Below, one piece after another: positions 1 to 12,217 of a stretch of DNA of 64,000 nucleotides. The notes under the pieces were generated by a model. The model had not been told where the DNA came from. It did not search any database and worked only from the letters and a program-made list of their open reading frames with translations. The stretch's first letter is position 1. Each line of letters opens with the position of its first letter. The DNA lies in NCBI GenBank assembly GCA_047967505.1, contig CM106541.1. The stretch is one strand, 5' to 3'. This DNA is from Dipteris shenzhenensis. Its lineage: Eukaryota > Polypodiophyta > Polypodiopsida > Gleicheniales. The position numbers and the translations under genes are program-made.

Positions 1-1654
1 ACAATGTTAAGTTGATGAGAAAATGAGAACATTGGACACAGACACACACACACAGAGCACTCACGTGTAAGGAGAAAGAAAACACCAAGGCAAGGAAACA
101 GAGACAGCTGCTCTCTAACTTCCCAAAGGAAACACCCTAAGAATTCAGGCAAGACAATCTATCCATTATTTTAGGAAAACTCTGACAAACCTATAAAGTA
201 TACAATTCACATGATTAACTGAGCACATTCCGCATGATTAACAAAAACCACATTTCTGCAGAGACTCTTGAAAAATATGCATATCCCTGGACTTGGTTAT
301 TCAGTGTAACTCTCTATTTCTGCCCAAGACTCTGAAATCAGATCTAAGCTTGGCTTTAGGTTTACAACTTTAAGGCAAGCCCACATCCACAGAATTCCCC
401 CAACAGAAGCCTGCATTAGACACAACCACTGTTTATTAAAGCACTCTTCTGTGATTACAGCCAAGCAGCCAGCAAAATTATTGCCATCTTCCATATATGT
501 GATTGAAGCAGTGCTATATAAGAATTCTTCCAAATATGTGCTGCAAGGGCTATTAATTAACCCTACTGTCTAATAAGTGGACTGTGGACAACATGGTTCT
601 TCATGTTCATGTCATGCTAAAATAAGCCTAATGACTCATAAAATGGATTTCAGAGACTAGTGAGCCAAAACTCCCAGGCTTGTATCTTTCTTGAAACTGT
701 TTATGTACTCTTTCCTGCAGTCCAAAGAACCACATTGTCAAATATACAGAACAAGAGGCTAGAGAACAATCTTACTATGATCTAAAAGTGACCCGCACTC
801 ACTACACAAGGCAAATGTCCCTTAGTAAAAATTTATTCTAAACTTCCAAATTTGAAATTTGAATAAAACAATTCAGGAAAAAGAGGAACTTGAAGAATTA
901 GAGAGCAACATAAAATATATTCCAAACAAAACAGAGCAAATAAACACCGGTAAGTACAGACTTTTGATTACCTCATCAGGAAAACAAGCATGGCTTTCTA
1001 TCTAGAATTTCAAAGACCTCAAATATAATTTTAGATGAATGATATTGAGTAACAATGCCAAGATAATGTAAAACAAGAATTGAAGATACAGCTCCTTATA
1101 TGACACATATTTTACAAAACCTACTACTATGAAGAGCGGAAGTTGACTCTGAAGCTCTATGTGTAAACCCAAAACTTTTTATGTAAACCCTACACCATGC
1201 TATTCTAGAGACTCTTAAGAATTATTAGCTTATACTTCGATATTTTAAGGTCCTACATTATTAACAATGCAACATCTCAAAACAAAATAGCTTCAAAACA
1301 TTCTTTGGCTAATTTTGAAGAGAAAATATGCAGCGAGTATGGAACACAAGACAAGCAGCAGCTTTTCCTGGAAAAGATTCCAGCTTGAAAGACTGGCTTT
1401 GAAATTATTTGTACTAGCGCTAACACACCATATTACCTGGCATGCTTATATAAATCTCCTTATGGCCAATAGTATGCAATTCAAGTTTCTCAATAGCCAA
1501 GCACAGGTCTGAGAAGCTGGTGTAATCATGCAAAGCCAAATCCAGTAGGAGCATTGATATTGCTAGCCAAGCACAGTTTCTTGTTCCTGGTTTCCAAAGG
1601 TATATTTTGGGCCATTTCAATCAAGTGGGGGTTAGGATTATTAGTACTTGGGGG
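1..1654. other. AT-rich stretch, no gene recognised
   Basis: Only short open frames (at most about 80 codons) without recognisable domains occur here. Neither LTR ends nor tandem repeats were seen. The stretch could be intergenic or intronic, but no flanking exon supports an intron. Confidence 0.5.
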
Positions 1655-1912
1655 TGTTTGCAAGATAGAGGGATTTTAAGTACCCTGTGCAATGTACTTT
1701 TGGATGTGACATCTAATCCTATCTACCCTCCTTCATTTCTGCTACTTGCTGCCTACTCTCTCTCTATCTCCCCCAATCTCTCTCCCCCTCTCTCTCCTTC
1801 CCACCTCTTCCTCTTTCTCTCATACCTCTTCTCCTTCCTTCTCTCCCTCATTCTTCCTCCCTTCCACTCTTCTATCCTCTTCCTCTAATCTGCCCCTACC
1901 CCCGTTTCTACA
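1655..1912 (+). mobile_element. Candidate LTR, CT-rich in its 3' half
   Basis: The block starts TGTTTGCAAGATAG right after a purine run (ACTTGGGGG) and ends in TACA two bases before a TGGTATCAAGC primer-binding-type site. Its 3' half is nearly pure pyrimidine. The start and the CT-rich end resemble the LTRs of the pol-less element at 57.2-62.0 kb, which begin TGTTCAAGATAG after AGAGGGGG, so the two are probably related families. Having a purine tract before and a primer-binding site after is unusual: it would fit a shared LTR in a tandem element, or one of the two signals may be chance. No partner LTR was found in the window. Confidence 0.45.
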
Positions 1913-1913
1913 T

Positions 1914-1924
1914 TGGTATCAAGC
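1914..1924 (+). other. Candidate primer-binding site (initiator-Met tRNA type)
   Basis: TGGTATCAAGC follows the TACA end of the candidate LTR after one base. Plant copia-type sites normally read TGGTATCAGAGC, so this is a near match. It supports reading the upstream block as an LTR and the downstream DNA as internal element sequence. Confidence 0.4.
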
Positions 1925-2930
1925 TCCAACCCTAGCACCATTGCTTCTCCTTTCACTTCGCCCTGATCAACGCAAGGTAGCACCATCACCAAATGCCACA
2001 CAAGCTTTCAAGGTTTGTGTGAGGAGAGCAAGCGTTGAAGGGAGCATACTCTATTCTCTAGTCTCTTGCAGGAGGTAGATGCAAGCTTGCTAATTCGAAT
2101 TAAAGGAAACCCAGGCACTGCCACAGGCACTTCTACTGCCGCTCAACGACATAGTAAATCCAGTTAAGATAAAATAATAATGTTGGACGTGTGCCGCTCG
2201 GTTCTGTGAGCACAAGAACAATCACATGCGGGCCACTCAGTCAGTCTACTCCTATGCTAGTCGCTCCACCAGCCCTCCAACACAGATTTGACGTTCCGCT
2301 CAGTGCTAGCGTCATCCAACTAATGATGTGTCGACCTGCGAGAGTATAGCTACCCGACAAAACGTCTTGCAAGCGTAGATGCCTATCTTAACACCGTCGA
2401 CCAACACGCGCCGAGTGAGGTGATTCTTCTCCATGGGATTCTGCTAGCACCTCGTCATGAACGCCTCCCCTCCAGCCTCTTTTTAGGGCCTTTCACAGCT
2501 CCGTTTGGAGTTATTTCAAAGCCTCTTCATCGACCTTCCTGTCGAGCTTCACCATCAACATTTTCAGTGTTTCTACACACTGTATCAGGGAGCCAGATGA
2601 GTGCATTGCATCCTCATCACCCACCTTCTTCCGAGCCTCTCCATCACATCTCGAGCTGTGAGATAGGCAAGCTTTGGTAGGAATACAGCACACGTGCAAG
2701 CATTTGGCACAATGGGGACAGCAACAAAGCTTTATTACACACCATGGGACAGTCAAATGCCTATGGGGACAACATACCTCTAGTTTTGGACAGGGTTTTG
2801 AGCAGCATGCAACAAGCTTAGGGCAGCTTCAACATGAGGAAGATTCACAGTCCAACGGAATCCTTTTTATTACCATCAGCAATCTATTGTACTCCATTAC
2901 ATTGCATGTGTTGCATCAAGTATTTTTTCC
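1925..2930. other. Probable internal region of a decayed LTR element, no domain recognised
   Basis: This sequence follows the candidate LTR and primer-binding site. Open frames are short (under 115 codons) and none shows a gag, protease, RT or integrase motif. By position it may be the leader or internal part of a non-autonomous element. Confidence 0.3.
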
Positions 2931-3044
2931 ATTTGGACTTTTTTTGTTTTTCAAAGAAAGGAACCTTCTATTAATGCTTGAAAGATTTCATACAAGACAG
3001 CAAACCCGAAGGTGCTGAGTATGGAAAAAAACCCGGAAAAGGCT

Positions 3045-3945
3045 GAAAGAAAAACCAGCCTGTTGCTGAGAAACCCCAGCTCACTGCCTAGGGGATCTTT
3101 GGAATTGGGGCTAACAGCCAAGTGGAGGGACTATACAGCCAATGAATCCCTCACGGAGTGAAGATGTAGAAAACACCTGCAGGCCAAGCCTTGCAAAAAT
3201 GAGCACGCCTCTCGATAGTCGCCCTAGAGCCTGGAGTCCCGCACTCCCAGGTGGACCGTAGAGTGTAGCTGATATCCTACCATATGGCAACTAGGGTAGC
3301 CGCGCGTGGAACCGTCGATAGTCGCCCTAGAGCCTGGAGTCCCGCACTCCCAGGTGGACCGTAGAGTGTAGATGATATCCTACCATATGGCAACTAGGGT
3401 AGCCGCGCGTGGAACCGGGTGCTCACCCATCACAAGACTGCAGCGATCCACCCAAATGTTCCAAGCCGTGATGCTGGCTACTACCTCCCAAACATTGTCC
3501 TCCTTAAGAGAAGGAGGTGTTAGACTATCAGGGGGGACTGCCTCGTGAAAGAAAAACCAGCCTATTGCTAAGAAACCCCAGCTCACTGCCTAGGGGATCT
3601 CTAGAATTGGAGCTAACAGCCAAGTGGGGACTATACAGCCAGTGAATCCCTCGCGCAGTGAAGATTTAGAAAACACCTACAAGCCAAGCCTTGCAGAAAT
3701 GAGCACGCCTCTCGATAGTCGCCCTAGAGCCTAGAGTCCCACGCTCCCAGGTGGACCGTAGAGTGTAGATGATATCCTGCCATATGGCAACTAGGGTAGC
3801 CGTGCGTGGAACCGGGTGCTCACCCATCACAAGACTACAAAGATCCACCCAAATGTTCCAAGCCGTGATGCTGGCTACTACCTCCCAAACACTGTTCTCC
3901 TTAGGAGGAGGAGGTGCTAGTCTATCAGGGGAGACTGCCTCGTGG
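3045..3945. repeat. Direct tandem duplication of the LINE tail (about 400-bp unit)
   Basis: The segment starting GAAAGAAAAACCAGCC at 3045 recurs at 3547, and both copies end at the same CTGCCTCGTG junction (3546 and 3945). Copy one is 502 bp and copy two 399 bp. The difference equals an extra 103-bp repeat inside copy one. The copies differ by scattered substitutions. The duplicated stretch covers the LINE C-terminus and 3' UTR. Confidence 0.85.
3212..3417. repeat. 103-bp tandem duplication nested in the larger one
   Basis: Sequence beginning TCGATAGTCGCCCTAGAGCC occurs at 3212 and again at 3315, almost identical. The second large copy (from 3547) has it only once, so this small duplication arose after, or independently of, the 400-bp one. 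Confidence 0.85.
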
Positions 3946-4412
3946 AGTGCGATCCTCTGGATGCTCTGACCCTATATCCGGTAGGCTGGGGAGATCTCAT
4001 CAATCTGAAACGCGTGTCCTCCCTCTGTCAACCAAGCCACCATCCCCCAGGGTAGTCTCTATGAAGACTCTGCATACGTGTCATGATCCTAAGGGCTCCC
4101 ATCTAGATGCTCGCTACGCTACGATAGCTCCACAGGCAATGTGAGATAGTCTCTAGGACACCATCAGAACAACAATGACACTGCCCGTCCACTCGCATCT
4201 GCTCCAACCACGGTCCGATGGGCAAGCCTCCGTGGACGGCCAGCCAAAAGAAGTAAGAGATCTTCCTCGGCCGCAAACTGGACCACAACCACGTCCAAAA
4301 TCTGGAGCGCACATCCCGGGGCACTCTCTGGGTCACCCAATGTCTCTCCCTCGAAGAAGTCCACCTCGACGAGTCCATCTGAAGCCTCCTGCCAATCCAT
4401 GCGGTGTAGGAA

Positions 4413-6014
4413 TGTCACGGGGGCGTGAAATTCTAAGTACTTTAATGTACTACAAGACCGTGACAACTTTGGTTTTAAAAGTCTAAGCATGGGCTTAATA
4501 ATGTGTAATTAAACGCGGCATGGTGCCTAGCACATAAGCGTAATTAATCCCTAGGCCCAAAGGCATTCCAAGAAATTAAAAGAGTGGTTGTTGGGAAATG
4601 ATGATGTGGCATTTTTAATGGGCCCCCTAGAGAGCCATGTACCTTCAATGGCCCCCCCTAGAGTTCCGGGTGGCTCTAGTGCCTTCTACATGCTCCTTTG
4701 CCATTCCTGGATCTTCTTGGGCCTTCTAAACTTCACATGTGTGGTTTTCTCTCTCATCTTCTCCCTTTGTTGAGATTTTGGATTGGTTTTTCAGCCTCCT
4801 TCAACTAAATTCCGTTTTTCTTCATAACTCCTCACCTGTTTGGATTCCTCAACTTCCGTTTGGCCCAATGGCTTCCCCTCTGCCTCCCCTTCGTAGTGAT
4901 ATGCTTTTCCCTCCGTGCGTTTGATAGAACGGGCAGAGCTGAGCACTTCTTTTGCTGGTCGAATTTGCAAAAGTGGCTTTTTCTGGACCTTTTTGCTTCT
5001 ACCGCCTCCTGGACCTCTCCTCTTGCAAAGCTACAGCTTTCTGTTGAATTTCGAGTGGTTCCACGTGCTGGTTGACTGGTTTTTCTCAGTTTTGGAGGAC
5101 TTTCCGGCAATGAAACTTCTCCAAAACCTTCTCAATGCATTCCTCTCTGAAGCACGCTTCTTTTGAGCACAAGAACTCCCATTTCTTCGCGACAAAAGTG
5201 CTGCTTTTCGCATTTTTCAGTGAAATTCTTGCTGGTCGGCTCTTGTAAATGCTCTTTCTTCATGCCTTTGCACTCCTCTTTGGCTAAGAATGCAATTGGG
5301 CATTGGCTACTATGTCCTCTTGGCGATTGAGGACTTGGTTCGAGTTTTCAGCGCTTGGTGAGTTGTGATTTTGCTGCTGCAATTTCTTTTTGCCATAAGC
5401 TATTGGTTGGCCTCGTGTGCCGCCTCTTTCTTAGCTCACAGGTGCCCAGGCAATGCTACATGAGTCATTCTTTGGTTAGGTACTTTGCAGATTTTATTTT
5501 GGAGCTTTGAAAAGCTTTGTGAATGCCATCTGGAAACCACTCAAAGAGAGTGCAGCTAGGGTGCAGTGTGATTGCATCTGGATAGCCAATGGAATTGCAC
5601 TCGGAAAAGAGAATGCCTTTGGGTTGAGCCTATGGGTTAAGTGCACTTATGTGATGGTGTTCTATGCTTGAACACCTTGCGAAGGCTTAGTGAATTGGGG
5701 TTGCGTGCTCAGTTGTAGGAAAGGTCTCCCAAATGCAACTTATAATCATTTCACTGTGAAATATAAAGAAATACCGAAAGGGGCGCCACGGTGTTTGGGG
5801 CCAATCGGGTGCACTTGTCTATGTTTGTTGAGCAGGGGCATTCTAGCCTCCATCCCTTTTTCAGTGGTTTTGTTTGTGAACAAATGGGTAAATGCCAAAT
5901 GGTGATCATGCAATGGTTAATGGTTGTGATATATGCTTTGTGAGCTATAAACAAGTGCTGAAGTGATTAAAGGTTTAGTTCCACTGCCCTCTGAGTGATT
6001 AGAGGCCGGTTTCA
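4413..6014 (+). mobile_element. Candidate long 5' LTR of the decayed Ty3 element
   Basis: The block opens TGTCACGGGGGCG, a start typical of plant Ty3/gypsy LTRs, exactly where the LINE fragment stops. It ends in TTCA one base before TGGTTCCATTGCTGGGA, a plausible primer-binding site. Gag- and pol-like remnants follow downstream in the same orientation. Length would be about 1.6 kb. No second LTR copy was found in the window, so the ends are inferred from motifs only. No host gene was recognised inside. Confidence 0.4.
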
Positions 6015-6015
6015 T

Positions 6016-6033
6016 TGGTTCCATTGCTGGGAT
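6016..6033 (+). other. Candidate primer-binding site of the decayed Ty3 element
   Basis: TGGTTCCATTGCTGGGA begins with TGG one base after the putative LTR end and resembles the complement of a tRNA 3' end (closest in memory to tRNA-Gln). The match has not been tested against plant tRNAs. Confidence 0.3.
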
Positions 6034-6125
6034 ACAACACACTTTCTCAAGAGGTGGGCCTCGGTAGCTTGGTGGAAGGATATCTTTGCTGCACTTTTTG
6101 ACAGCTGAATATTACAACCATAAAC

Positions 6126-7484
6126 ATGGTAAGTACCCATGAGCAAGAGAGCTCCACAACTCCTCAAAGGAGAAGGTAGGAAAGCCTTAATGATCCAGCT
6201 AGTGTACAGCTGCAGGGAGCACAACAAATGCCTTTTGAGCAGGCCACACATGAAGCTACAACTGAGCTCAACGGTGATACTAGTTCTAGCAGTGAGTCAG
6301 ATGATGCTACTATGTTGAATGCACAGCTTGCAAGTGCAGTGACTGCTTTGACTCAACTGGCTCAAAATTTGGCTCAGATTGTGCAAACAAATGCCAAGAA
6401 GAAGAAGAAATCAAGAAAGCACAAGCACGGAAAGAGTGAGTACACACATGCATCAACTTCTCATGGCGGACTGCACACTCATACCCCTAGAATAAATTAT
6501 TTATTGGATGAGATGAGAGGAGCAAGGTACTTTACAAAGATAGACCTAAGATCAGGCTACCATCAAATAAGAATGGAGGATGAGCCAAAAACATCCTTCA
6601 GTATTGAAATCAGTTCAAGGTGATGGCATTTGGCCTCACTACTGCTCCAGCAACCTTCCAAGCACTCAAAACAAGATCCTACAGCCCTGTCTCTCACATC
6701 TGTCCTGGTTTTCTTTGATGATATACTCATCTACAGCTTAAGTCATCAACCCCTAGTGACAGGCTGACTAAGGCTGCCCACTTTATTCCCACAAAGACTC
6801 AATACATAGCTTCTATTGTTGCTTGGACAATGTATTCAAGCTGCATGGCTTACCTCAAGAAATTGTGAGCCACCGTGATGCCAAGTTTATGGGTCAATTT
6901 TGGCAAGAGTTTTTCGGATCCATGGGCACACTCCTTACTCCTAGTACAGCAGATCATGCTGTACAGACTGATGGGCAGACTGAGAGAGTTAATAGGTGGT
7001 TGGAAGAATATCTAAGGCACTTTTGTTTTGATACCCAATCTACATGGGACAAGTGGCTTCATTTAGCTGAGTTTTGCTACGCATACTTCTATTGGCATGA
7101 GTTCTTTTAAGGCCATGTATGGTTGCAAAGCCCATGTACCATCCACCACTCTTGGCAAGGCACTTATCAACAAGCAAGCTAAGGATGATCTGGCCAATAT
7201 GACTGCCTTGTTGCAGCAAGGCAAGCACAACTTGATGAGAGCTCAAGCCACGATGAAAGAGTATGCTGATCAACATAGATCTCCAATTTGAGGGTGATTA
7301 TGTATTACTAAGGCTCCATAAATCAATGTATGCATCTCTGAAGGAGAATACTAATGTCAAGCTTGCCCATAGGTATTATGGACCCTACAAGGTGATCAGG
7401 AAAGTTGGTGAAGTGGCTTATCAGTTGGAGCTTCCTGCTACTACCAGAATTCATAATGTTTTCCATCCCGTTAGGCTAAACTAG
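6126..7484 (+). pseudogene. Decayed Ty3/gypsy gag-pol with an internal deletion
   Basis: Pieces of a Ty3 polyprotein lie in order but in shifted frames. A gag-like start near 6126-6420 ends in a Lys-rich run. RT follows at about 6490-6660 ([16 protein letters not shown], then VMAFGL and APATFQ). Integrase follows at about 6823-7110 (HRDAKFMGQFWQ, then DGQTERVNRW). The C-terminal tail at 7263-7484 reads HRYYGPYKVIRKVG and HNVFHPVRLN, the usual end of plant Ty3 integrases. The RT active site, RNase H and most of the integrase N-terminus are missing, so a large internal deletion joins RT to integrase near 6.7-6.8 kb. The frame changes at least twice more. The copy is dead. The Ty3 element at 7754 follows 270 bp downstream. 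Confidence 0.8.
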
Positions 7485-7753
7485 ATGGGAATTGCTTTAA
7501 TTAGAAGCAGTCCACTTGCACCTCCATTCTCTCAAAATCTGAACCCAAAACAAGCGACTGAAGTCTAAATGAATGCACACAGAATATGCATACCATTGGA
7601 TCCACTTGCTTGCTTTGAACGCAAGCCAGGTACCTCTCGAAGGCACCCACAACATCCATGTGTAACCTTGCATTGCAACCTTCAATGTCCCCGCATTCTT
7701 CTAACCCTAATCCTGAAAGTCCCTCCAAATACAATTCCTCCAGCCCTTTCTTC

Positions 7754-8153
7754 TGTTAGCCCTCTCTACTCTGAAGACTAACTCGAAACGCACTACTGCG
7801 ACAGATTTACATGCGTAATCGAACTTCAGAACTGCGTATGAAAATTCATAGAGTAGAACAGTGATCGACAGAATCATTCATGATAAAACAATAAGGTAGA
7901 TGCAATAGAATATCTGTATTACACTTCTCCAAGCAGTACAACACCGTACTCTCTGATACATAACAATGTTCCTCTTCTGATCACACTGATCCTTGCTCCG
8001 ATCCTCATCAATGAGCCCCCCGAATGATCGCTCTCTTCTCTTTTATCTAACCGGCACACATAACTCCTTCACGGTTGCCGTGACGGTTGCCGTGATGGTT
8101 GCCGTGATGGTTGCCATGCCTCTTCAGTTCTCCGCCTGGTCCTAGAACTTCCG
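7754..8153 (-). repeat. 3' LTR of the 12.7-kb Ty3 element
   Basis: This block is identical to 20060-20459 except at two places: CCAAGC versus CCGAGC and TGCCATGCC versus TGCCGTGCC. Both are transitions at CpG. It contains four imperfect copies of GTTGCCGTGA near 8072-8117. On the minus strand it ends GGCTAACA. Its inner edge abuts the inverted pol copy at 8153/8154. Confidence 0.9.
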
Positions 8154-11100
8154 CAACAACGGTATAGAATGAACCCGAACTATGCCCAGAGGGTGAAGGA
8201 GGAGCTGGACAGGCTGCTAAAGGTCGGGTTTATCTATCCGGTTGACCGTGCAACGTGGCTTTCGCCAATAGTGATTGTTCCGAAAACAAATTTGAAGTTG
8301 CGGGTCTGTGTTGACTACAGAAAGCTTAACGCGGCGACAATCACGGATCCGTTTCCCTTGCCGTTTAATGATACTATGCTGGATACAGTGGCAGGTCACG
8401 AGATGTATTCTTTTCTGGATGGCTTCAGTGGGTATAACCAGGTGCAGATGGCACCAGAAGATCGAGAGAAAACAGCCTTCATCACGGAGTGGGGAGCATT
8501 TGCTTTCCTGGTGATGGCATTTGGGCTAAAGAATGCTCCGGCAACATTTCAACGCATGGTCCAAGAAATATTTGATGATTATTTACTAATCTTTATGCAG
8601 GTATTTCTGGACGATTTCAGTGTTTTCGGGAGTCGCGAGCAGCACCTTGAGCATCTGAAGAAATGCTTAACCCGGTGTAGGGAGGCACGGTTGTGTCTGA
8701 ACCCTATGAAATGTGCATTCGCCGTGGGCAGCGGTATGCTGCTGGGTTGCATTGTCTCGGCGGAAGGCATTGCGGTAGATCCGGCGAAGGTCGAAGCGAT
8801 TCGGCAGGCAAAGGTTCCTAGCAACGGTAAGCAGCTCGGGAGATTCCTAGGGCAGGTTAAATGGCACAGCCGAATGCTGCGGTATCTGGCGGATGTGGCG
8901 ACACCACTGTATGACCAACTCAACAAAGTACCGGTAGTCTGGTCTCCTGCTTGTGACTTAGCTTTTCGACGGCTCAAACTGATGTTGGCGACAGCACCGG
9001 TGGTTCAGCCGCCAGATTGGACGAAGATGTTTCATGTCTTCGTGGATGCCTCGGACGTGGCTATTGGCAGTGTCCTCATGCAGGAAGCGACAAGCAAGTG
9101 GTTCCGACCGGTGTATTATGCAAGTCGCAGGTTGTCAAAAGCCGAACGGAATTACTCTACGACGGAGTGGGAAGCATTGGGGATGATTTATTCCGTAACA
9201 AAGTTTCGTCACTACCTGTTGGGGAATCGGTTCACGTTTCATGTGGATCATTCCGCCTTGTTGTATTTGGTACACAAGCCCGAGCTCACTGGAAAGTTGG
9301 CCCGGTGGATGCTGCTTTTACAGGAGTTCGACTTCACGGTGGTCCATCGACCAGGAAGTACACATGCCGTAGCGGATTACCTTTCGCGGTTGGAATCTGG
9401 CGAAGATCCGATGGGTGTGGAAGACGATTTTCCGGATGCCCAGCTGTTCGAACTGGAGGCGGTGGTACCGGCAGCTCCAAAGACGTGGTACGACGACATG
9501 TTTCACTTTGTCGACACGGGCCAGATGCGCGACGGAATGTCGCGAGACCAGCGGAAACGGCTCGCGCTCAAGAGCAGAGACTTCCGGATCATTACTGACC
9601 AATTGTATAAGCAGGGGCTAGATGGTGTGTTGCGACGGTGTGTGTACCCACATGAGCAGGAGTCATCCTGGAAGAGGCTCACCAAGGAATCAGCGGTGGA
9701 CACTTCGCAGGAGAAGTAACCGGACGGAAAGTACTCCAAGGAGGTCTGTGGTGGCCAACATTAATGGGGGATGCGCATAGGTTCGTCAAAAGATGCGATG
9801 TGTGCCAGAGGTTGGGCCAGCCATCAGGTCGGGACCGGATGCCGCATAATCCCATACTGGCCCTCGAACCGTTCATGAAGTGGGGGCTGGACTTTGTAGG
9901 TCCGTTTTCGCCGCCGGCGAGGAGGACAGGTAACCGGTATATCCTGGTGGCGACGGATTACTGTACCAAATGGGTGGAGGCCAGAGCACTGAAGGATAAT
10001 TCGGCAAAGGCTGTGGCCAGATTCCTTTATGAAGCCATTATGACACGGTACGGATGTCCGGTTGAGCTCGTCACGGATCAAGGTGGGCATTTCATTAATG
10101 CGGTGTTACAGGAACTGGTTACCCGGCACCTAATCATTCATAAGAAGTCCACAGTGTATTACCCTCAGGCAAACGGACAGGCGGAGTCCTCGAATAAGGT
10201 GTTGCTAGTCATTCTGAAAAAGCTGGTCAATGAAAATCGGACAGATTGGGATGAAAAACTTTACTCCGCATTATGGGCGTTCCGGACTTCCTATAAGGTT
10301 GCGACGGGGTTCACGCCATTCAAGTTGGTTTACGGAGTTGAAGCAGTGGTCCCCATGGAATTCCTAGTACCGAGTCTGCGGATTGCAGCGGCAGAGAAAT
10401 TGGGCTGGGACGAGTCCGTAGACCGGAGGATTGAACAGCTGGATCGGCTGGGTGAGGAGCGGTTCAACAGTGCGTATCTTGCACAGGTAGTTCAGGACAG
10501 ACGGAAGGTCTGGGGGGACCGTCATTCAAAGAAGAAGACCTTCAAACGGAGAGATGCCGTGATATTGTTTAACACTCGGATGGGTCCGCATCCGGGTAAG
10601 CTGAAGTTACGGTGGGGAGGTCCGTATTGGGTGGTGGAGCGTTATGGTGACGGCACGTTCCGATTAGGAACAGTACAGGGGGAGCTGTTGCAGAAGCCGG
10701 TAAATGGATTTCGTCTCCGACCATATACAGGGCCCATGCCACCTTACCCATTTCCGGAGATACCACCTGAGATGATCATTTCCAATGCATTTATAGCCAT
10801 TTCGGTGGAGAAACCGATGATGGGGGCTATTAGTACGCACGTATGGTATCACTCACTTTATTCCGAGAAACGGTGGGAGCAAAGCTTCGTGTCGCGGAGC
10901 GAGGACGCCGCCATGCAATCTATTGAATCTTCGAAGTGGGGCTTTTATCAGGATGATGGGACACTTGATCGTTGCATGCAAACAAGGAGTTCACTAGGGC
11001 ATCCAAAAGGCAATTTGGAAGCAAAAGGGGGCTTATTTCCAACTCTTTGTTTTCCAGAACTCTTCTCCCTCGCATCCCAGCTTCTCGCCGCTATGGTGGT

Positions 11101-12063
11101 CTTCCATCTGATCAATCCGTTACCTGTTGGGGATGAGGCTGTGCAGTCTTGGCTGACACGAACTCGTCTGGTGGAGTTCGCGGGTTTGCCATGGGCTACG
11201 ACACCAGTTCATCCATTGGCGCAAGATATCTTGGCGCAGCTTGCACGCGGGCGCAAGGTCGTGGTGTATGGAAAGACTTTCACCTTGTGCAAGGAGCTGG
11301 TAGCGGCCCGGTTGCACTTGCCGGTGGATGGTCCATGCAAAGTCACGAAGCTTACCAGCAGTGCCATGGAGGCAGCTCTCGGCGCAGGTTGCAAGAGGGA
11401 GTACAACATGAAGAAGCTGGATGCTTCGAAGAAGACATGCTACAAGTTTATTGCGGAGGCACTCTGGCAGAAGGTGAAAGCAGAGCTACTGGGACAGGCC
11501 CAGTTTACCTATTTCCAGAGGGCGGAGCAAGGGAAACCGGTTCCCTGGGCGAAGCTGATGGCGGACAGAATTCTGGAGGTGGCCAAGAAGCTCTTGAAGC
11601 CCACGGCAACATCCCGGATGGGGCAAGTCTTATTTCTTTTGTTCGGACCAGATGCGGAACCGGTAGTCCCAGGGTCGTATGTGGAGGTGGAGGAGTCCAC
11701 AGACGATGCTTCGGACAAGGAGTCCAAGGAGGTGGAACCAGCAAGATCAACAACGGAGGGAGCTCTGACGCCAAGGAACCAGGTGACTCCGGTAGTACCT
11801 GCGGTGGAGGTTACGGCGGTAGTACCTGCGGTGGTGGTTCCGGCAGAAGTTCCACAGGGCAGCCAGAGGAGTAGGCCAGCGGTCTCAGCAACATCGAGCC
11901 GCATGGCCAGTTTATTGAAAAGAAAGTTGGCTCTTGTGCCGGAAGGAGCAATGTTGAAGAAAACCCGCCCGGAAGCGGAGGCCTTGCAAGGGGAAAGCTC
12001 AGTCCACACTCGGGAGGACAGTTCGGGGAGACAGGCATGTCAGGAGGAAACCCGTGTAGTCCC
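8153..12063 (+). repeat. Left arm of the 3.9-kb inverted repeat
   Basis: It is the reverse complement of 12895-16804 over 3911 versus 3910 bp. Only scattered substitutions (about a dozen amino-acid differences) and two small indels distinguish the arms. It starts within RT, just upstream of the RT ATG-like codon at 8169, and ends within the Val/Pro-rich extension. The outer junction joins the LTR edge CTTCCG to CAACAAC with one or two shared bases; the inner junction follows GTAGTCCC. Confidence 0.92.
8169..9719 (+). pseudogene. Inverted copy of RT-RNase H, cut off from gag and protease
   Basis: 516 codons match the RT-RNase H part of the minus-strand pol, including motif A FLDGFSGYN, motif C VFLDDFSVFG and the RNase H motifs. 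It lacks gag, protease and any promoter on its own strand beyond the reversed LTR. One base is missing near 9661 relative to the other arm, shifting the frame so that it terminates at 9719 instead of entering integrase. Amino-acid differences from the other arm include Lys/Thr, Ser/Gly and Trp/Arg changes. It is transcribed, if at all, as antisense within the element's own RNA. Confidence 0.85.
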
Positions 12064-12217
12064 TGCGGTGGTAGTACCTGCGGAAAAGCTGCCACAAAAG
12101 CGGCTGCTGCGTCCGCTTGGGGTCGTGGCTTCATTGCGGGAACCTGTGCGATCTCGGGTCTTTTTCCTCTGGCCTTCGCTCTACGGAGGGCTTCTTCCAG
12201 TTCGGCGATCCGTTTGA
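9764..12217 (+). pseudogene. Inverted copy of integrase and C-terminal extension
   Basis: Resumes the frame after the one-base deletion. It carries CDVCQRLG, GLDFVG, TDQGGHF and GQAESSNK (DD35E intact) and the extension up to VVPAVVVPAE. From about 12064 the frame leaves element sense sequence and reads antisense of the coiled-coil tail, so residues after that are meaningless. A rearranged, non-coding duplicate. Confidence 0.85.

Larger units (their letters stand above)
2931..4412 (-). pseudogene. LINE ORF2 3' fragment (zf-RVT region)
   Basis: Read on the minus strand, the frame around 4378-4103 has the reverse-transcriptase-associated zinc-binding pattern: RPRKISYFFWLAVHGGLP, then CHCC and SHCLW. 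It parallels the LINE at 38.3-42.5 kb, which has QPRKISYFLWLLAKGLP. Farther downstream (3848-3380) the frame reads WNIWVDRCSLVMG and WQDIIYTL, matching the C-terminal tail of the same LINE type (WHIWTSRC...WSEIIHT). The T-rich run near 2940-2957 would be the complement of the LINE poly(A) end. RT and endonuclease parts are absent: the fragment ends at the candidate Ty3 LTR starting at 4413. Stops and duplications make it non-functional. Confidence 0.7.

Noticed and set aside
1746-2078. Ser/Leu/Pro-rich open frames
   Set aside because: They come from a CT-rich tract inside the candidate LTR; no protein-like composition outside it.
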